Source: JAUMWX01 sp023394215 (lineage in GTDB: Bacteria; Bacillota; Clostridia; Tissierellales; Peptoniphilaceae). Taken from it: DNA of 64,000 bases. The stretch lies in assembly GCA_050313995.1 (NCBI GenBank), contig JBNPMM010000003.1. One strand, given 5' to 3'. The notes under the pieces were generated by a model. It saw only the letters and a list, made by a program, of their open reading frames with translations. It did no database searches and had not been told where the DNA came from. Numbering within the stretch: the stretch's first letter is position 1; every line of letters begins with the position of its first letter. This document shows positions 34,940 through 43,824 of this stretch, in pieces. The position numbers and the translations under genes were made by a program.

Positions 34940-36049
34940 ATGAAAAAGATTTTAATTTTAGGGGCGGCACCCGTGCAAGTTGATGCCATGAAAGAATTGA
35001 AAAAGATGGGTGTTACAGTTTATGCAATCGCAAGATTGGTGGGAAAGGGGGTTCCTGCAGATTATTCTGAAAATATAGACTTTATGGATACCGATAAGGT
35101 TATAGAGTATATTAAGGATAACAATATTGATATTGTTTATTCGGTAGGATCAGATATGGCTATACCACAAGCTTGTAAAATAAGCACTATGCTTGGTATG
35201 CCTAAGTTTGTCAGTGAAGAAGCTGCTAAAAATTGTAATGATAAAACAAGGATGAGGACAAGTCTGGGCAATGATTTTAAAGGTAATGTGAAGTTTCAGA
35301 TAGTTGAGTCTTCTTCCGATGATGTTGAATTAGATATTCCGTTTATATTAAAACCTGCAGATTCACAAGGACAAAGAGGGGTTGCTATCATAAATGATAT
35401 GAGTCAATATGAAGAAGCTTTTAATATAGCTAAAGCTTATTCGAGATCAGGAAAAGTTATACTTGAAGATTATATTGAAGGTCAAGAAATCTCTGTAAAT
35501 ACTTATATGGTGGATGGAGAGTTAAAATTTATACAAGCATCAGACAGAATAACTTGGGATGAGTATTTCGGCCTTATTCACAAACATGAACTTCCTTCAA
35601 AGAGTCTTGACGATAAAGGAAATAAAGAGCTTAGGGATATATTGGAAAAAGCCTGTCAAAAATTAGGTATTGAAAATGGACCTATGTATGCTCAAGTAAA
35701 GGTTGAAAACAACAAGCCTTACATAATAGAAATAACACCAAGACTTGACGGATGTCATATGTGGAATATATTAGAAAAATATACAGGGGTTAATCTTATA
35801 AGGCTTACATTTGAACATCTCTTGAATGGAGATGTGAGTGAATTGGAAAATTACAGAGATCCAAGTAAAAACTATACTTTGGAATTTGTTTGTCAAAAGC
35901 CAAATACGCCTGCAAAATACGGCGATTTTAAGGAAGAGTTGGAGAAATATCCGTCCTTCACTTATTATGAAGAAGGGGAAAATGTAAATCCTGTAAATAA
36001 TAGATATGAAAAAATAGCCTATTTTATTTATAGCGATCAAGAAAAATAG
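34940..36049 (+). CDS. ATP-grasp ligase of a polysaccharide cluster
   Basis: A 369-residue carbamoyl-phosphate-synthase-like ATP-grasp protein: an N-terminal Rossmann-like preATP domain (KKILILGAAPVQVDAM), then DKTRMR, FILKPADSQGQRGVAII (ATP lid) and the metal-binding segment IIEITPRLDGCHM. Such enzymes form amide or peptide-like bonds. In this setting it could attach an amino acid to a sugar or make an amide precursor. The ATG at 34940 is preferred over a GTG at 34931 because AGGTGG precedes it properly. Confidence 0.82.
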   Translation: MKKILILGAAPVQVDAMKELKKMGVTVYAIARLVGKGVPADYSENIDFMDTDKVIEYIKDNNIDIVYSVGSDMAIPQACKISTMLGMPKFVSEEAAKNCNDKTRMRTSLGNDFKGNVKFQIVESSSDDVELDIPFILKPADSQGQRGVAIINDMSQYEEAFNIAKAYSRSGKVILEDYIEGQEISVNTYMVDGELKFIQASDRITWDEYFGLIHKHELPSKSLDDKGNKELRDILEKACQKLGIENGPMYAQVKVENNKPYIIEITPRLDGCHMWNILEKYTGVNLIRLTFEHLLNGDVSELENYRDPSKNYTLEFVCQKPNTPAKYGDFKEELEKYPSFTYYEEGENVNPVNNRYEKIAYFIYSDQEK

Positions 36050-36059
36050 GAGATTTTTA

Positions 36060-36647
36060 GTGTATAAAAGATATATAAAAAGATTATTCGATATAGTTTT
36101 ATCCTTAATTGCTATTTTGATTTTAGCAATAGTGTTTATACCTACGGTTATAGCTATAAAAATGGAGGATGGCGGACCTATATTTTACAATGCTAACAGG
36201 CTTGGAAAAAATATGATTCCATTTAAAATGTATAAATTCAGGTCTATGAAAGTTAATGCTGAAGATATAAGGAATGCGGACGGCTCTACTTATAACGCTG
36301 ACGATGATCCAAGGGTCACTAAAGTAGGAAGGTTTATTAGAAAGACTTCAATAGATGAATTGCCACAAATATTTAATGTTCTTATGGGAACTATGAGTTT
36401 TGTCGGTCCGAGACCATCTCCCTTGGGCAATGAGAGTATGTACAGTAAAGAATATTTAAGGAAATTTGAAGTTTTACCCGGAATAACAGGCTATAATCAA
36501 GCTGTATTAAGAAACAATGCCACATATGAACAAAGGGTTGAGAATGATTTATATTATGTTGATAATTTATCATTTACTTTAGATCTTAAAGTTATATACC
36601 TTACAGCTGTGAGTGTTTTAAAAAGAAAAAATATAAATAGAAATTAA
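36060..36647 (+). CDS. Initiating sugar-1-phosphate transferase (bacterial sugar transferase family)
   Basis: A polyisoprenyl-phosphate hexose-1-phosphate transferase that loads the first sugar on undecaprenyl phosphate. At 195 residues it is the short PglC/EpsL-like form: one N-terminal re-entrant hydrophobic helix, then KMYKFRSM, the catalytic-type KTSIDELPQIFNVL segment and FVGPRP. It starts with GTG (36060) after AGGAG. It starts synthesis of the repeat unit that the later transferases extend. Confidence 0.93.
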   Translation: MYKRYIKRLFDIVLSLIAILILAIVFIPTVIAIKMEDGGPIFYNANRLGKNMIPFKMYKFRSMKVNAEDIRNADGSTYNADDDPRVTKVGRFIRKTSIDELPQIFNVLMGTMSFVGPRPSPLGNESMYSKEYLRKFEVLPGITGYNQAVLRNNATYEQRVENDLYYVDNLSFTLDLKVIYLTAVSVLKRKNINRN

Positions 36648-36660
36648 AGATGAGGGAATA

Positions 36661-37470
36661 GTGAGCATAAAAAAAAGATATATTTTACAGGTTCTGGCTT
36701 ATATTGTTTTCTTTATATTGATATTAAACAGTAATTTTATTCTAAAGGAAGAAGAGAATCTTAATGAAGAAATTTATTTAGATGGTTTAACTTACGAATT
36801 AGAATCTAATGACGGGCAATATTTTGTTATATTGGAAAATAACAGTTCGAAGAGAATCTTAAAAATGGATTTTAAAATTGTTAATAATGGAAAAATATAT
36901 AATTATTCCATGAATAAAAATATAGATGCTAAGAGTAAAAACAGAATTGAAATAAAGCTTGAGGATTTTGTTAAGGAAGCAATAGCTTTAGATTTAAAAT
37001 TTGATTTGGAGAAGTTATATTATTTGGAAGGAAATAGTATTAAACTTGCTAAATGGCGTAATGGAGAACTTGTTTCCGAGGAAGAGGTTATGGTTGTTTT
37101 AGACAATATTTTTAAAAGGCTTGTTCCTAAAATAAGTATTAAGGGAAAAAATCATTTTGATTTTGATTTATATAATTTTACAGGTTATGAAATAAGCAAT
37201 TATGACTTTTATTTCTCCATAAAAAATGAAGAGACTAAGAAAAAAGAGGCAACTTATTCAATAAGTTTTAAAGACATAAGTCCTAATAATAGAGTTAAGA
37301 CTGAATGGAAACCTGACGTCAAAATAGATCCTAAAAATATATATTTTGAATATATGACCGTAAGTTTTATTAATGAATACGGTATTAAAGATAAGTTGAT
37401 ATATTATCCTTACTACGATTTAAGTATGAGGGTTGATAACGGATTTGTAGATTTTTATTCTCACGAGTAG
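36661..37470 (+). CDS. Unknown membrane-anchored protein of the polysaccharide cluster
   Basis: Not recognised. The 269-residue protein starts at a GTG and has one N-terminal membrane segment (about residues 7-27) followed by a polar exported part. That part looks like two successive beta-rich units: residues 40-115 (around FVILENNSSKRILKMDFKI) and 155-240 (around FDFDLYNFTGYEISNYDF), with similar pattern. It lies 13 bp after the initiating transferase and 9 bp before the polymerase, so it may assist polymer export or attachment. This is inference from position only. Confidence 0.6.
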   Translation: MSIKKRYILQVLAYIVFFILILNSNFILKEEENLNEEIYLDGLTYELESNDGQYFVILENNSSKRILKMDFKIVNNGKIYNYSMNKNIDAKSKNRIEIKLEDFVKEAIALDLKFDLEKLYYLEGNSIKLAKWRNGELVSEEEVMVVLDNIFKRLVPKISIKGKNHFDFDLYNFTGYEISNYDFYFSIKNEETKKKEATYSISFKDISPNNRVKTEWKPDVKIDPKNIYFEYMTVSFINEYGIKDKLIYYPYYDLSMRVDNGFVDFYSHE

Positions 37471-37479
37471 GATAGGTGT

Positions 37480-39006
37480 ATGATTAAAATAGTAAAAAAA
37501 TTAAATTTTATAGGCGTGATATTCGATTTGCTAACTATAATGTGCTTTACAAGTTTAGCTTTTAATCGAAGTAATCTTATGGTGTATACCGCATTCGGAA
37601 TGCTATTGTTCAATGCTTTATTATCATTTAAGAATCTTAAAGACCATATCATATATCTTTGTTTCAATGTAAGCTTAGGTTTCTTTTTGCTTAGTAGATT
37701 TATAGTAACGGCTGTATTTGGATACAGTTTTGAGTATGGTGGTTTGTATGATATGGGATTTAACGATCTGATAGCAGTTCAGATTATAAAATTGATTCTT
37801 ATATCCATATATACATATTCTTTTACCTATATCGCATTAAATTTAAAAGAATTTATACAAGAGGATAATAAATCGCTAATATTTAAATTTTTATCCAAAA
37901 TATTACTTACGGATAAAAAAAATAAGAGCAAGGAGATAAAAGAAAATAAGAAATATATTCTAATATTGAGATATTTAGCTCTTGGATTGTTTGTAGTATC
38001 GGTTTCTCTAAGATTGTATTTATTATTTGAAAATTATATGGAGATTAGGGAAATAGGTTATAGAGCTTCATATCTTATTGATAAATCTCACATTTCATTT
38101 TTTAGGAAACTTCTTGATATATTTTCAAGAATGGAGTTGGCTTCTTTTATTGTTTTTGTGTCTACAAAACCTAAATTGAAAAATGTTGTAATTTTTTCTG
38201 CTTTATTTATTGCACCCGCTTTATTGCTTATGATAACAGGGGCAAGAGCTGAAATAATTTTAAGAATCATGCTTGTGGCAAGCGTAGTGGTGTCAAGGCT
38301 TGAAAACAAGAAGTTGATAAAAAAAATGATGATAGTTCTCGGTATATTGGTTCCGATTTTTATTTTGATTTTTATTATAGTCGAATCAAGAAGAGGGACG
38401 GGAGCTGTTTCCGCAGAGAGTAATTCTTATTTAACAAAATTTATGAGATTTCTTTATGGGCAGGGAGTTTCTGCAAGAGCGATAGGTTCATCCATACAGT
38501 TTAGGGGAGAATTAGGAAATAAAATATACAGTTTTTCTGAAGTAACAGATTTCTTCAAGTTTAGTGTATTTGGAAGACTGAAGGGGATAAAAATGCCTCA
38601 AGGACAGTCTATTGATGTTGTTTTAAATAGAAGCGAACTTAGTCATGTTCTTAGTTTTGTTCAAAATCCTTTTGATTATTTAAATAAGGGTCTGGGTGTA
38701 GGATCAAGCTATATAGCTGAATTATTCTTAGATTTCTCCTATATAGGTGTTATAGTTGGATCTGTATTTTACGGGTTTGTAATGAAGGGCTTATCTAAGT
38801 CTATAAACTCAAGCAACTTAGCAGTTTCTGTTATATCTTTGATGATAACAAAAAATCTTTTTTTCACACCAAGGGCAAGTTTCAGTTTTCTATTAAGAGA
38901 TCTGTTAACTGAAACGCAGATTTTTACAATATTATTACTGTTTTTGGGAGCCTTTGTTATGGATAGATTTATAATAAAAAAAGAGTTTACTGTAAGAGAG
39001 GGATAG
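37480..39006 (+). CDS. Wzy-like oligosaccharide repeat-unit polymerase
   Basis: A 508-residue polytopic protein with about ten to twelve membrane segments and a long external loop near residues 300-370 (SRRGTGAVSAESN to FGRLKGIKMPQGQS), the arrangement of Wzy/O-antigen polymerases. Sequence conservation in this family is poor, so the call rests on topology and context: initiating transferase, two glycosyltransferases and a flippase in the same operon. Confidence 0.72.
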   Translation: MIKIVKKLNFIGVIFDLLTIMCFTSLAFNRSNLMVYTAFGMLLFNALLSFKNLKDHIIYLCFNVSLGFFLLSRFIVTAVFGYSFEYGGLYDMGFNDLIAVQIIKLILISIYTYSFTYIALNLKEFIQEDNKSLIFKFLSKILLTDKKNKSKEIKENKKYILILRYLALGLFVVSVSLRLYLLFENYMEIREIGYRASYLIDKSHISFFRKLLDIFSRMELASFIVFVSTKPKLKNVVIFSALFIAPALLLMITGARAEIILRIMLVASVVVSRLENKKLIKKMMIVLGILVPIFILIFIIVESRRGTGAVSAESNSYLTKFMRFLYGQGVSARAIGSSIQFRGELGNKIYSFSEVTDFFKFSVFGRLKGIKMPQGQSIDVVLNRSELSHVLSFVQNPFDYLNKGLGVGSSYIAELFLDFSYIGVIVGSVFYGFVMKGLSKSINSSNLAVSVISLMITKNLFFTPRASFSFLLRDLLTETQIFTILLLFLGAFVMDRFIIKKEFTVREG

Positions 39007-39007
39007 A

Positions 39008-40105
39008 GTGAAAAAAATATTAATTTACGGATTAACAAAAAATCTTGGAGGAATAGAGAATTTTATATTTAATCATGTTAAATATATTGATAAAAGTAAG
39101 TTTGAAGTTCATTTTTTAGTCTATGAAGAGCCGGTTTTTTATGAACAATTGTTAGCCGAAGGATATATTTTTCATTTTGTTCCAAGAAGAGGCGATGATT
39201 TTCTTGGTAACAGGAGGGAAACGGAGAAAATATTTAAGGAGGGTAAATTTGATATTTTCTGGTTTAATGTTTGTACATTAACTTATGTTTATCCTTTAAT
39301 TTGCGCTAAAAAATATGGTGTGGTATCAAGAGCTTTGCATGTACATTGCCCGAAGGCTTCCGGGGGATGGAAAATGGAACTTTTGCATGGACTTAATAAA
39401 AATAAAACAAATAAACTTCCAAATTCATTTTTTGCCTGCTCTAAAGATGCTGCTAAGTTTTCTTTCGTAGACAGGGTGTTGAAAGATAATGACTATCAAT
39501 TAATATTAAATGCTATTGATGTTGATAAATACAAGTTTAACAAGGAATATAAAGAGGATTTAATAGAGGAACTTAGAATAAAAGAAACTAAGATTTTAGG
39601 TCATGTAGGACACTTTTTGGATGTAAAAAACCATCATTTTCTGATAGATATTTTTAAAGATCTAATAGATAAGGATGAAGATTATCACTTAGTTTTAGTT
39701 GGAACGGGTCCTCTGATGGAAGAAATAAAAAATAAAGTTAAGAGCTATGCTTTAGAAAATAAGGTTTCTTTTTTAGGCAGAAGATCTGATGTTAATAAGA
39801 TAATGTCTTTAATAGATTTATTTGTATTCCCTTCAAAGTACGAAGGATTATCTTTATCGTTAGTTGAGGCTCAATCCTCAGGTTTAAGATGTATAATTTC
39901 AGACAGTATAAGTCAAGAAAACAATTTAAGCGGGGACGTATTTTTTGTTGGACTGGATGCCGGAAGTGAAGCATGGGTTTCAGCAATAAGAGAAAATATA
40001 GATTATATTAGAAAAGACAACATATCACTCATAAGAGAAAAGGGTTTTGATGTTAAAAGCAATATAAAGCTAATAGAAGAAATAATGGAAGGTAAACTTG
40101 AATAA
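39008..40105 (+). CDS. GT4-family glycosyltransferase
   Basis: A 365-residue GT-B enzyme. The N-terminal domain begins KKILIYGLTKNLGGIENFI (glycine loop); the C-terminal domain has LGHVGHFLDVKNHHFLI, GRRSDV and the E-x7-E motif in SKYEGLSLSLVEAQSSG. These retaining transferases use nucleotide sugars on a cytosolic lipid-linked acceptor. It starts with GTG 1 bp after the polymerase stop and overlaps the next transferase by 8 bp. Confidence 0.9.
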   Translation: MKKILIYGLTKNLGGIENFIFNHVKYIDKSKFEVHFLVYEEPVFYEQLLAEGYIFHFVPRRGDDFLGNRRETEKIFKEGKFDIFWFNVCTLTYVYPLICAKKYGVVSRALHVHCPKASGGWKMELLHGLNKNKTNKLPNSFFACSKDAAKFSFVDRVLKDNDYQLILNAIDVDKYKFNKEYKEDLIEELRIKETKILGHVGHFLDVKNHHFLIDIFKDLIDKDEDYHLVLVGTGPLMEEIKNKVKSYALENKVSFLGRRSDVNKIMSLIDLFVFPSKYEGLSLSLVEAQSSGLRCIISDSISQENNLSGDVFFVGLDAGSEAWVSAIRENIDYIRKDNISLIREKGFDVKSNIKLIEEIMEGKLE

Positions 40106-41339
40106 ATTAATATTATTAACAAATGCCTTTCCCTATGGAGATTGGGAATCGTATTTAGAGACGGAAATTAAATATTATGATAAATTTGACAATGTAAAGA
40201 TTTTATCCTTGCAAACAAGGGAAAGTATGTTGTCGGTAAAAAGGGATGTAGGTGATGCTATATCCTCTTTTCCTATAAAATACTTGTCAAATATGTCTTA
40301 TTTGCTTAGGTCCTATAAGGCCTTATTGGACCCGAATTTTTATAGGGAAATTGTAAAACTTTTTAAACAGAGAAGATTTTCTATAAAAAGGTTAATAACA
40401 CTTGTAGTATTTTTAACAAGAGCAAATCATGAATACAAGCAATCTTTAAAATTCATAAAAAAAGAAGACATTGATGGTGCCGTATTTTATTCATACAGGT
40501 TTGAATATCAACCGTATGTGGCGATAAAGTTAAGGGAAAAATTCAAAGTTAATAATAAAATTATATGTAGAGCACACAGATATGATCTTTATGAATATAG
40601 AAATAAAAGTGAATACATACCCTTAAGAGAGTATATATTAGAAAATATTGATAAGGTTTATGCCTGTTCAAAAGACGGTGAAGAATATCTTAAAAACAGA
40701 TTTCCAAATTACTCGGATAAAATTGATGTAAGTTATCTTGGAACTGTTGATTTTGGCGTTAAAAACTATGATTACAAATCAAAAAAGACTATTGTATCAT
40801 GTTCAAGGACTGTAGAGGTTAAGAGAATTGACTTGATAATAGAGGCTTTGTCCAAGATAGGATTAGAAAATATAAGATGGATTCATTATGGAGATGGTCC
40901 CTTATTTGACCAATTAAAAAACTTGGCTGAAAATAGGCTACCTGAAGGATTTGACTATGAATTTAAGGGTTTTATTGATAATAAAGACCTTTTGAAAAAG
41001 TATAAGGAAGAAGATTATTTCATGTTTTTAAACGTAAGTTCCAGTGAAGGACTTCCGGTATCCATAATGGAGGCAACATCTTTTTCTATTCCTTGTATGG
41101 CTACGGATGTAGGCGGAACAAGAGAGATACTTTTTAATGGGAAAAACGGTATTTTATTAAAAGAAGATATAAGCAGTGATGAATTGGCAGAGGAAATAAA
41201 AAAATTTATAAATCTGCCGGATTCGGTCTATGAAAAATATAGGGTGAATGCAAGAGAAATTTGGGAAGATAAATTTAGTGCGGAAAACAATTATAAGGAA
41301 TTCGTTGAGATGTTAGGAAGATGTAACCATGACAGATAA
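40098..41339 (+). CDS. GT4-family glycosyltransferase
   Basis: A 413-residue GT-B enzyme that starts with TTG inside the preceding gene. The C-terminal donor-binding domain shows SCSRTVEVKRIDLIIEA, HYGDGPL, and the E-x7-E motif in SSSEGLPVSIMEATS, followed by DVGGTREIL. It probably adds the second or a later sugar of the repeat unit. It overlaps the flippase gene by 11 bp. Confidence 0.9.
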   Translation: MNKLILLTNAFPYGDWESYLETEIKYYDKFDNVKILSLQTRESMLSVKRDVGDAISSFPIKYLSNMSYLLRSYKALLDPNFYREIVKLFKQRRFSIKRLITLVVFLTRANHEYKQSLKFIKKEDIDGAVFYSYRFEYQPYVAIKLREKFKVNNKIICRAHRYDLYEYRNKSEYIPLREYILENIDKVYACSKDGEEYLKNRFPNYSDKIDVSYLGTVDFGVKNYDYKSKKTIVSCSRTVEVKRIDLIIEALSKIGLENIRWIHYGDGPLFDQLKNLAENRLPEGFDYEFKGFIDNKDLLKKYKEEDYFMFLNVSSSEGLPVSIMEATSFSIPCMATDVGGTREILFNGKNGILLKEDISSDELAEEIKKFINLPDSVYEKYRVNAREIWEDKFSAENNYKEFVEMLGRCNHDR

Positions 41340-42756
41340 GGTAAAAAAATCTATGAAATGGTCATTTATCTCGGAAACATCGGCAAAGCTTATAGTTCCG
41401 GTTACAGCAATGATTTTATCAAGGATACTTTCAAAGAGTGAATTTGGTGTTGTTGCTATTTGTAATATGGTTGTAAGTTTTGTTGATTTGATAAGTGACG
41501 CAGGATTTTCTAAATATTTAATACAACATGATTTTAAGGATGAGAAGGAAAAGGATGATTTTACCAATATAGCATTTTGGACAAATCTTACTGTTTCAAT
41601 TTTCCTTTTTGCTATGATATTTTTATTCAGATATCAGATTGGAGGATTTTTAGGAAATAAAAATCACGGATTTGTAATAAGTATTGCAAGTATTCAAATA
41701 CTTATTACGGCTTTTTCAAGCATACAGACAGCTTTATTACGAAGGGATTTCAGGTTTAAAAAGTTATTTATATCAAGAATGATATTGGCTTTTGTGCCCT
41801 TTATAGTTGCAGTGCCGCTTGCTTTGATTTATAAGTCATTTTGGGCTCTGATAATAGGAAATCTTTTAGCGGCCTTACTTAATGCTGTGGCTTTGATGAG
41901 ATTTTCTAATTGGAAGCCTAAAGCCTTTTATAAGATTGATTATTTGAAGCAAATGTTTAGTTACAGCATATGGTCTTTGAATGAGGCTTTGGCAAACTGG
42001 GCAATTTTCTGGTTTGACAGCTTTGTAATAGGCTCATACTTCTTAGATTACTATTTAGGGCTTTATAAAAATGCATCAAGTATGGCCATGTCTTTGATCG
42101 GAATATTTTCCACAGCTATGAGTCCGGTACTTTTTTCAACTCTTTCAAGACTTAAGGAATCAAAGGAAAATTTTATAAATGCCTTTTTAGATATACAAAG
42201 ATTGGTTTTATTTATTTTAATTCCTACAACCTTGGGATTGTTTTTGTATAGAAATACTGCAACACTTATATTATTCGGTTCTAAGTGGGGAGAAGCGGCT
42301 GATATAGTTGGAGCATGGTCTTTGATGATGCTTATAAATGTAATATTTTATAGTTTTCCGGCAGAGCTTTATAAATCATACGGTATACCGAAGTATTTAT
42401 TTTTATTTCAGATAGCCTATCTTGCCTTTTTGATACCTGCATTATATATTTCTGCGGGAATAGGCTTTTGGACTGTGGTATATGTGAGATGCGGTTCCGT
42501 AGTTATTCAAGCAATTATAAGTCTTATATTTATGAGAAAATTGTTTGATCTTAAAATTAAAGATTACCTCGTAGGATTTTTGGAGCCGATATTAGCTTCA
42601 TTAATAATATTTATCATATATTTCTTACCGATAAATATATTTAATGCGATAATGAGTGATTTAGTAAAAATAGTGTTGACAGTTGTTATATATTTTGCGA
42701 TTTTATTAATCTTTTATAAGAATAAGATTTTGCTTTTACTGAAAAAAATTAAGTAA
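41329..42756 (+). CDS. Wzx-type polysaccharide flippase
   Basis: A 475-residue MOP-superfamily transporter with about fourteen membrane segments. The opening KWSFISETSAKLIVPVTAMI and the LSRILSKSEFGVVAI motif are typical of lipid-linked oligosaccharide flippases (Wzx/TuaB). It moves undecaprenyl-linked repeat units outward for the Wzy-like polymerase. It is the last biosynthetic gene, 19 bp before the first of three secreted proteins. Confidence 0.92.
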   Translation: MTDKVKKSMKWSFISETSAKLIVPVTAMILSRILSKSEFGVVAICNMVVSFVDLISDAGFSKYLIQHDFKDEKEKDDFTNIAFWTNLTVSIFLFAMIFLFRYQIGGFLGNKNHGFVISIASIQILITAFSSIQTALLRRDFRFKKLFISRMILAFVPFIVAVPLALIYKSFWALIIGNLLAALLNAVALMRFSNWKPKAFYKIDYLKQMFSYSIWSLNEALANWAIFWFDSFVIGSYFLDYYLGLYKNASSMAMSLIGIFSTAMSPVLFSTLSRLKESKENFINAFLDIQRLVLFILIPTTLGLFLYRNTATLILFGSKWGEAADIVGAWSLMMLINVIFYSFPAELYKSYGIPKYLFLFQIAYLAFLIPALYISAGIGFWTVVYVRCGSVVIQAIISLIFMRKLFDLKIKDYLVGFLEPILASLIIFIIYFLPINIFNAIMSDLVKIVLTVVIYFAILLIFYKNKILLLLKKIK

Positions 42757-42775
42757 AAATATATGGGAGGATAGC

Positions 42776-43810
42776 ATGAGGAAGTTTTTGAGACTGACAT
42801 TTATTTTAGGGATTTTCTTTTTATTCGGCTCTTTGAGCAGGGTAGAGGCTCATCCGGGAAGAACGGATGGAAAAGGGGGGCACTATTGCAGGACAAATTG
42901 TTCTATTTGGGGTTTAGAAGATGGAGAATATCATTACCACTATGCTGACGGATCTTATACAAACTCTAAGGGGGAAAGGTTTAATAAGGACGGTAAAAAG
43001 ATTGAAAAACCTGTTGAGGAGCCGGTTGAAGAAAAGCCTGTGTTTGCCACAGGAGACTGGGCAAATGAAAACGGAAGTTGGAAATGTTTGAAAAGTGATA
43101 ATACATTTGCCAAAAGCGAGTGGGTATGGCTTCCGGTTTTAGGACAAAAAGGTTTATACAATTATAAGTTTTTTAATTCAGCAGGGGTAAATATAGCTCA
43201 GTTTTATAGGGAAAAGATAGGAGGAGAAGTAAAATACTATCTATCTCAAGCAGGTCCTGACAAGGATTATTACAAGGGTTGGTGGACAAATCCGGAAAAT
43301 GGCTTGCAATATTATTTTAGAACATCCACCGGAAGCAGGGTAGAAGGCAGACAATATATTGATGGAGGTTGGAAGTTTTTTAGATTAAATTCCGGATCTC
43401 AGGCTTTTGGCTGGCAATACTTTTCCAATAGTTGGCTATATTTTGATGAAAACAGCGGTAATCAAATAGTAAACAAGTGGGCATGGCTAAAGCTTACAAA
43501 TGGGACTTATAATTGGAAATTCTTTGACAATAAAGGAAACAATATAGCTCAGTTTAGAAAAGAAAGTGGCGGAGTATGGCTATCGCAAGCAGGACCGTCA
43601 AAGGACTATTACAAGGGTTGGTGGACAGATCCTTCTAATGGACAAAGGTACTATTTTAGGACTACATCCGGAAGCAGGGTAGAAGGTAGACAGCATATTG
43701 ACGGGTATTGGTACTATTTCAGAAGCGGTTCGGGAACACAGGCTTTCGGTTGGCAATATGTTGACGGTGTTTGGAGATACTACGATTTAAATACGGGTAG
43801 AGAAAGATAA
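42776..43810 (+). CDS. Secreted YHYH-domain protein with cell-wall-binding repeats
   Basis: A 344-residue exported protein. The signal peptide (1-25, ending VEA) would be cleaved so that His26 becomes the N-terminus. Residues 26-60 form a YHYH-type domain with H36, C38, C42 and the YHYH at 52-55. A Pro/Glu linker leads to an aromatic wall-binding region (about 95-344) built of two similar halves containing YYKGWW, NGxxYYFR, SGSRVEGRQ and SGxQAFGWQY. The module resembles choline/glucan-binding repeats. No enzymatic domain is seen; surface attachment is inferred. Confidence 0.8.
   Translation: MRKFLRLTFILGIFFLFGSLSRVEAHPGRTDGKGGHYCRTNCSIWGLEDGEYHYHYADGSYTNSKGERFNKDGKKIEKPVEEPVEEKPVFATGDWANENGSWKCLKSDNTFAKSEWVWLPVLGQKGLYNYKFFNSAGVNIAQFYREKIGGEVKYYLSQAGPDKDYYKGWWTNPENGLQYYFRTSTGSRVEGRQYIDGGWKFFRLNSGSQAFGWQYFSNSWLYFDENSGNQIVNKWAWLKLTNGTYNWKFFDNKGNNIAQFRKESGGVWLSQAGPSKDYYKGWWTDPSNGQRYYFRTTSGSRVEGRQHIDGYWYYFRSGSGTQAFGWQYVDGVWRYYDLNTGRER
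43592..43807 (+). repeat. Copy 1 of the conserved C-terminal wall-binding unit
   Basis: Encodes GPSKDYYKGWWTDPSNGQ to the end of the protein. The DNA is nearly identical to copies 2 and 3, pointing to recent duplication or gene conversion. Confidence 0.85.
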
Positions 43811-43824
43811 AAAAGGAGATGAGA

